Source of the DNA: Anomaloglossus baeobatrachus
Lineage: Eukaryota; Chordata; Amphibia; Anura; Aromobatidae
Assembly (NCBI RefSeq): GCF_048569485.1
Contig: NC_134360.1
Coordinates: 207,824,664 to 207,888,663 of the forward strand
Direction: 5' to 3'
DNA length: 64,000 nucleotides
The notes under the pieces were generated by a model. The model did not search any database and had not been told where the DNA came from. It was given only the letters and a program-made list of their open reading frames with translations. The position numbers were made by a program, and so were the translations under genes. Positions within the stretch are counted from its first letter, which is position 1, and the number at the start of each line of letters is the position of its first letter. Below are positions 58,580 through 64,000 of the stretch, piece after piece.

Positions 58580-59116
58580 AAATATATGTTTTGGATTATA
58601 AGATGAACCCCAAATTTAGAGGGGAAAAAAAATGGGGTCAATCTTACAATCTGGTGGTGTCTTACCGGAGAGGAGGGGGGTGTCAGCGGTGGTTGATGGT
58701 CCCGCCAGTGGGTATCCCAGATGCTGTCAAAGAAATGGCGATCGGAGATTGACCTTTCGGCTCAATGACAAGCCGAGATCTCATCTGCGCACGTGCCACC
58801 TCCGGGCGCCATGTTCCTTAAGTCAGCTGCTGGGAGCCCACGGCGCGTGCGCAGATGAGATCTTCAGCCAAGAGCTTCATCTGCACCTGCGCTGACTCCG
58901 GGTGCCATTGTTTGCAGCCCACACCGTTGACATCTTCAGGATGCCCCTGCCTCACTGCTCACAGCACAGCGCCTGCCAGCCCCAGCATTGCCCCACATTT
59001 TGCAACCCCTCTCCACCATTTCCCCAGTAAGGTGCGTTCGGATTATAAGACGCACCCCTCATTTTCCTCCCAAATTTTTTGGAGGAAAAGTGCGTCTTAT
59101 AATCCAAAAAATGAGG
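58580..59116. mobile_element. MITE related to 6226-6990, in SSBP3 intron 3
   Basis: The left part 'ttttggattataagatgaac' and the right part 'gtgcgtcttataatccaaaa' are inverted partners, with 'cggattataagacgcacccc' near 59039. The 'ggattataag' core and 'cctcccaaa' motif are shared with the element at 6226. The ends are less exact than in that copy. Non-coding. Confidence 0.65.
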
Positions 59117-59204
59117 TAATCGGATCTGTCTAGTTATGTTAGTGACTACTGCACTAAGACTTTACCCCCAAATTATAGGGGTTGCCCTGTTTTGTTCTAA
59201 ATTT

Positions 59205-59682
59205 AAAGGGAACCTGTCACCAGTTTTTTGACTATTCAACCAAAAGTGTCACCACCTGCAGCTCCTGGGCTGTATTCTATTAAGGTGCACCTTGTTGCCG
59301 TCATCATGCACGCCGCTGGCCAACTCTCGCGCAGGCGCAGATACATCACCGGCGCGAGAAACTGTTTTTTGCTCGTCCTGCGATATGGGCAGAGCGAACT
59401 GCGGCTGCGCGTAATTTGGCAGCGTACATAATGACGGCGGCGTGTCAGTCATGACAGGAGGACGGCGAGCAAGGCCAAAAGGGGGGACAAAAGCCGAAAT
59501 AGAGCCCACCCATCTGGCCAACACAGCTCATTAGCATACAAAACGGTGAGATTTTATAAAGTTCTTTTTGTGGTCTGCAAGTGGGGACAGCAACAAGGTG
59601 CACCTTCATAGAATGCAGCCCAGGAGCTGCAGAAGGGGATACTTTTGGTTTAATAGTCAATAAACTGGTGACTGGTTCCTTT
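59205..59682. mobile_element. TIR DNA element (AAAGGGAACCTGTCACC ends)
   Basis: The left end 'aaagggaacctgtcaccag' faces 'ctggtgactggttccttt'. Next inside, 'caccacctgcagctcctggg' faces 'cccaggagctgcag' and 'aaggtgcaccttgttgc' faces 'gcaacaaggtgcacctt', so the arms exceed 100 bp. Non-coding. Confidence 0.8.
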
Positions 59683-59684
59683 TT

Positions 59685-59993
59685 AAAGGTCCATTCACAT
59701 TTTAAGAATATCATGATCGTTTGTTTTACCATAAATGTGCAGTGTAAAACAGCTGCCGATCACCCAAGGGTCGAGCTAAACTCATTCATCGGGTCAGAGA
59801 TGATCTTTTGGTTTGCTAAAAAGATCATCATTCTCGGCAGCATATCAATCTGTGCTGCCGAGAACAATGACGGCCTGTATGCACTAAACGATCTATTGCC
59901 GATCAGTCTGCATCTCAAGCGTGCCTGTGTAAATGGGCTACTAAATGACCGCAAACTGGCAGACATGCTTGCTGTCGTGTGTACACGGACTCT
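59685..59993. mobile_element. Probable short DNA element
   Basis: It starts 'aaaggtccattcacatttta' directly after the previous element and reaches 'gtgtgtacacggactctta'. The inverted relation of the ends is weak. An internal palindrome, 'attctcggcagcat' with 'gctgccgagaa', lies at 59830-59865. Confidence 0.45.
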
Positions 59994-59995
59994 TA

Positions 59996-60558
59996 AGGCC
60001 GCTTTACATGCAACGACATCGCTAACGAGATGTCGTTGGGGTCACGGAATTTGTGACGCACATCCGGCCTCGTTAGTGACGTTGTTGCGTGTGAAACGCT
60101 GGAACGACTGTGAACGATCAAAATTACTCACCATATCGTTGACGCGTCTGTCTAATCCCAAATCTCGTTGCTGGTTCAGGACGCAGGTTGTTCGTTGTTC
60201 CTGAAGCAGCACACATCGCTACGTGTGACACCGCAGGAACGAGGAACAACACCGTACCTTTGGCCGCCTGCAATGCGGAAGGAAGGAGGTGGGTGGGATG
60301 TTACGTCCCGCTCATCTCCGTCCCTCCGCTTCTATTGGACGGCTGCCGTGTGACGTTGCTGTGGCGCCGCACGTACCGCCCTCTTAGAAAGGAGACGGTT
60401 TACCGGCCACAGCGATGTCGCAGGGAAGGTAAGTATGTGTAATGGGTTCGAGCGAAGTTGTCGCCACGAGCAGCGATTCGCCCGTGATGCACAACCAACG
60501 GGGGCGGGTACGCTCGCTAGCGATATTGGTACCGATATCACAGTGTGTAAAGTCTGAT
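59996..60558 (+). mobile_element. Short TIR DNA element, family A copy 4
   Basis: Left end AGGCCGCTTTACATGCAACG; right end 'cagtgtgtaaagtctgatt', diverged. The core 'ggaaggaggtgggtgggatg' and 'ccctccgcttctattgg' are those of family A in + orientation. It lies in SSBP3 intron 3, 350 bp before exon 4. Non-coding. Confidence 0.8.
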
Positions 60559-60560
60559 TT

Positions 60561-60727
60561 AGGCTGTGTGCACATGATGCGTTTTACCTTTTTAGATTTT
60601 GTTGCAGAAAATATTTACAGGATTTCCATTTTTATTTTTTACTTTTGTGTTTTTTCACCAATGATAAAAAAAAAAACGTCAAAACTGCCAGAACATGCAG
60701 ATTTTCTGCAAAATGTGCACATAGCCT
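60561..60727. mobile_element. 167-bp MITE (AGGCTGTGTGCACATGATGCG ends)
   Basis: The left end 'aggctgtgtgcacatgatgc' faces 'gcaaaatgtgcacatagcct'. It abuts family A copy 4 and ends about 180 bp before exon 4 of SSBP3. Its ends resemble those of the element at 33918-34692. Confidence 0.8.
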
Positions 60728-60909
60728 CTGAATTCAGGGACCGAAGCTAGTACTAAGGAAGGATCAGATGTTTTCGGCTTGGGTAGCTTGCTCCAGGTGA
60801 TGAGACAGTCGACCACTCATCATTTTATTGGGGCTTTTCCTAGGTGTTTTCCTCTTCTGTATAGGCTGTGTTGTGTTTGTGCTGACTTGTTACCTTTCTT
60901 TGCACGCAG

Positions 60910-60994
60910 TGTATTTTGGGACCTGTACTGTGCCGCGCCGGAGCGCAGAGACACCTGTGAACATTCAAGTGAAGCGAAAGCTTTCCACGACTAT
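60910..60994 (+). CDS. SSBP3: SSBP3 coding exon 4 (residues 64-92)
   Basis: The first base completes Cys64, followed by [20 protein letters not shown] + EAKAFHDY. This ends the LUFS domain. [18 protein letters not shown] fits SSBP3; as I recall, SSBP2 has ERRETCEH and SSBP4 DRREACEHSG. The acceptor is tttgcacgcag|T and the donor TAT|GTGAGT, phase 0. The expected next residues (SAAAAPSPV) do not occur in the remaining 3 kb, so the rest of the gene, including the proline-rich tail, lies beyond the window. Confidence 0.98.
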
Positions 60995-61511
60995 GTGAGT
61001 AGCCGGAGTCATCCTCTTATTCCCTTGTTTATAGACTCATTGACGCTGTTGCCTGAGTGCCGATATTACTGCGATGTACAGGCGTCTATAGTTGCAGTGG
61101 AGCGGATTCGGCATGCATTGTGCCGCGGGGGGGGATAATTTGTGCAACAATGAATGTGCAGCATCAGGAGTGGGTTTGGGTTTTTATCTCTTCTGACATG
61201 CATGCGCCGTGTTATCTAATTGCTGCGCGCTTGATGGTTGCGTCATACAAATTGGGGCAAAATTATGAAACCCAATTTTTAGATGGTGCAATATCAATCT
61301 GGTTTCACACATCCAACTTTCAGTCTTGAGTATGGAGCAATGTCTGGATCGGCCGTGAATCTTACCCAAAAATCAACACCCCCGGCGATATGGCAGGTTG
61401 CGGATTTTGGATCAGGAGACCCACTGCTCTGATTTTCAGTGGTTTGTGCTGCTTGTGTAAATGTAGACTTATCAATTAGTTGGCGCACTCAGATCCACAA
61501 AATAACACTTA

Positions 61512-61641
61512 AGGGTGCTTTACACGCTGCGACATCGCTAGCGATCTCGTTAGCGATGTGACACGCCAGATCGCATCTGCGATCTGGCGTGTCACATCGC
61601 TAACGAGATCGCTAGCGATGTCTCAGCGTGTAAAGCATCCT
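61512..61641. mobile_element. 130-bp near-perfect hairpin MITE in SSBP3 intron 4
   Basis: Two 64-base arms (61512-61575 and 61578-61641) are reverse complements with two mismatches and a 2-base centre. The outer end AGGGTGCTTTACACGCTG is of the family A type, and the arms are built on 'gctagcgatctcgttagcga'. The element is little more than two fused termini. Its low arm divergence suggests a young insertion or arm homogenisation. If transcribed with the intron it would form a long RNA hairpin. Confidence 0.92.
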
Positions 61642-62365
61642 AAAACTGGTGCAATTTTGGCTCACGGTATCTAAACTTCACCCACACATTTACTTGACCA
61701 TGCACCTAGAGCACATAATAGATGACACAAGGCATGTCGGACAGTTGTTGGTGCAAATAGAATTGTGGCGCATATAGCTCGTTGTCGCCCCTCGTTGTTT
61801 TAGGTGATCCACGGGATCATTCAGCGAGCTCTCAGATTACTGGATCGTGGTGTACTGGGTCATCTTGCTGTATGGGAGATGATTGTGGTCTCTTGGTGGG
61901 AGCTGGTGGGCTTTCCATACAAGTAGCGGATCTAATTTTGCTATTCCGTATTGTTTGTGGCAGCGTTATACCTGTTCTGTAAACCATGAAGACGTCCATT
62001 ACTCACCTAAAGTAAGCTGCAGTTTAAAGGACGCTTCACACTAAAGGTTTTCATATTGTTAGAATCATGTGCAGTAATCATTGTGAGGTCTGTAGTAAGC
62101 AATATATGGTGTTCGTCCACCTCTGCCCGATGGGGGTGGAGAAAGATCGAGCATGTTTGATTTTTAACATGACTAATCATCTGGCAGCAGCTTATTTCCG
62201 CCTGCAAACAAAAGGATTGTTTGGTGAAGTTCTAACTGCACAGTTCTTCTCTCCCCTGTCATGATTTGTGGGGGGAGAGTCTGGAGGTCCCAGTACATAT
62301 CAGTCATCTGGGATTGTCCCCTTTCAGAAAATGTGTCTATATGGTTTAAAAATAAAAAATGGGTT

Positions 62366-62590
62366 AGGGCCGTTTCACACATGTGGCTTTTCGCCGCATT
62401 GGCGGATCCAGCGCACTCTAGTACTGTGTGATACAGTACAATGGCAGCGCGGCAATTTCTGGGTCACATGCTCCGGTCACATGATAGCATGTGACCGCAG
62501 CTTTTTGCGCTGCCATTGTACTGTATACAATGTACTGGAGTGCGCTGGATCCGCCAATTCGGCGAAAAGACGGATGTGTGAAACTAGCCT
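62366..62590. mobile_element. Short TIR DNA element (AGGGCCGTTTCACACATG ends)
   Basis: The left end 'agggccgtttcacacatgtg' faces 'gatgtgtgaaactagcct'. Inside, 'attggcggatccagcgcact' faces 'agtgcgctggatccgccaat' and 'gtactgtgtgatacagtac' is a palindrome. Located in intron 4. Bases 61642-62365 are otherwise unassigned. Confidence 0.8.
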
Positions 62591-62760
62591 TACTCACCCT
62601 CCACAGGGCGAACACTGAGTCATAGCTGTTGCTGGTATCTGACATCACCCACAGAGCCAAAGCCAATCACTGAGCTCTGCTGGCTTTTCTGTATACACAG
62701 GCAGAGCCGCTGAGCTCAGTGATTGGCTGCAGTGCTGACATGTCATCGCTGCAGACAATA

Positions 62761-63390
62761 AGGGGTACTTCTCACATAGCGAGAAAGCTGCTGAGTCACG
62801 TTTTTTTGTGACGCAGCAGTGACCTCATTAGCGATCTCGCTGTGTGTGACACTGAGCAGCGATCTGGCCCCTGCTGTGAGATCGCTGCTTGTTACACACT
62901 GCTCTGGTTCATTTTTGGACGTTGCTCTCCCGCTGTGAAGCACACATCGCTGTGTTTTGACAGCGAGAGAGCAACAATCTGAATGTGCAGGGAGACTGCT
63001 TCTGGCAGCCTGCGGTAAGCTCTAACTAAGGTAAATATCGGGTAACCGAGCAAAGCCCTTTGCTTGGTTACCCGATATTTACCTTGGTTACTAGCGTCCG
63101 CCGACTCCCTGCACACGTAGCCAGAGTACACATCGGGTAAATAAGCAAAGCGGTTTGCTTATTAACCCGATGTGTACTCTGGCTAGGAGTGCAGGGAGCC
63201 AGCACTAAGCGGTGTGCGCTGATTGCCAAGCGAAGTGCTTTGCTTGGTTACCCGCTATTTACCTTAGTTACCCAAGCGCAGCATCACTTCCACGCGTCGC
63301 TGTGCCTGGGGGCTGGTCACTGGTCGCGACACACCAGTGATCCTGACCAGGTCAGATCGCTGGAGCGTCGCTAAAGTGTGACGTTACCCT
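62761..63390. mobile_element. Short TIR DNA element, family B copy 2
   Basis: The left end AGGGGTACTTCTCACATAGC faces 'gctaaagtgtgacgttaccct'[:20 bases shown in part]. The interior has 'aaggtaaatatcgggtaacc' facing 'ggttacccgatatttacctt' (63029-63089), then 'agtacacatcgggtaaataa' facing 'ttaacccgatgtgtact' (63125-63180), the same plan as at 15041-15671. In SSBP3 intron 4. Non-coding. Confidence 0.85.
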
Positions 63391-63589
63391 AACAAATACC
63401 AGCAGCTGTGGAAATTCAGTGCTGGACCTGGAGAAGGTGAGCAAGGCACAGATTGTGTTTTATTTTTTATTTATTTATTTTTTTGATCGGGGTCAACCTC
63501 TGTAAGAAAGATGTGCAGAAGATTATAGAATAGTTAGAAAGATAATTATATATAATATATTTTTCTATGTAGTATATTTAAAAAAATAA

Positions 63590-63592
<3 letters not shown>

Positions 63593-63620
<28 letters not shown>
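63593..63620 (+). repeat. (CA)n microsatellite
   Basis: About 14 CA dinucleotides in SSBP3 intron 4, within an AT-rich stretch (63450-63640). A T-rich run follows at 63720-63747. The rest of 63391-64000 holds nothing I can assign. Confidence 0.9.
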
Positions 63621-63622
<2 letters not shown>

Positions 63623-64000
63623 AAATATATATTTATATTCTTTATTAGTTTGTGGCCAGCACAGTGTAGGGAGCCTATAACAAATGACATTACATTGTGT
63701 GGTGGGGTCAGAATCAGGGTTTTTTTTTTTTTTTTGTTTTTTTTTTCCCCTCGGGAGCGTTTGGTCTTATGACCACTTATAGGCTTCAGTGGAGCCAGAA
63801 GTGATCCTGTGCGCGACCCAAGGGGTCATGTGTCAGACTCCCACCCTCCATGACCGGCCTTGTGGGTGGCCAAGAATATTTTTCTTTTTTCATGTTTATT
63901 CAGTCTGGGTTGCAGCCTTACAACTTGTGGTTTTGTAAAAATTGTAATATTGTTACACATGCAATTGGGCACTGATTATAGATATAGAGATATAGATATA

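Noticed and set aside
61000-64000. SSBP3 exon 5
   Set aside because: No segment encoding SAAAAPSPV-like residues behind a plausible acceptor was found, so the next exon must lie beyond the window.

Overview
This window is nuclear DNA of a vertebrate, most likely a neobatrachian frog. That inference rests on the mix of repeats: many TIR-ended short DNA elements, a Penelope-like element, Tc1 and Tx1-like pieces, a tRNA-derived SINE and long satellite blocks, around a vertebrate developmental gene. I name no species.

The only host gene I can support is SSBP3 on the + strand. A GC-rich, TATA-less promoter region (about 50.2-50.6 kb) leads into four coding exons: 50613-50668, 55882-55954, 58402-58463 and 60910-60994. 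They join in phase at GT/AG sites into the first 92 residues, the LisH/LUFS domain through which this family binds LDB1/CLIM. The rest of the gene lies beyond the window. Introns 1-3 are 5.2, 2.4 and 2.4 kb and are loaded with tandem arrays and small transposons.

Layout. 0-28 kb is a transposon graveyard: short TIR elements, three Tc1-type transposase remnants, a Penelope-like element interrupted by a nested insertion and a solo LTR, an L2-like LINE 3' end, a Tx1-like LINE 3' half and further solo LTRs. 28.03-33.85 kb is a 31-bp minisatellite with clear higher-order repeats. 33.9-38.8 kb holds three abutting TIR elements, then one carrying a 1.3-kb pyrimidine tract. 39.4-43.4 kb is a 4-kb (CTTT/CCCT)-like pyrimidine tract. 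44-49 kb has a SINE nested in a TIR element and another solo LTR. 49.3-50.1 kb is a GC-rich minisatellite that runs up to the SSBP3 promoter. 50.6-64 kb is SSBP3 with 30-, 27-, 37- and 24-bp arrays in its introns and a nearly perfect 64-bp-arm hairpin element in intron 4.

The most unusual things are architectural. They are the A-B-A-B higher-order structure of the 31-bp satellite, a hairpin-bearing 37-bp array in intron 1, a 1.2-kb polypyrimidine run transcribed in intron 2, a palindromic module shared by short elements with different ends, and a SINE whose tail matches the local LINE tail. I found no convincing new protein system. The many long reading frames in the satellites are by-products of repeat length and composition.
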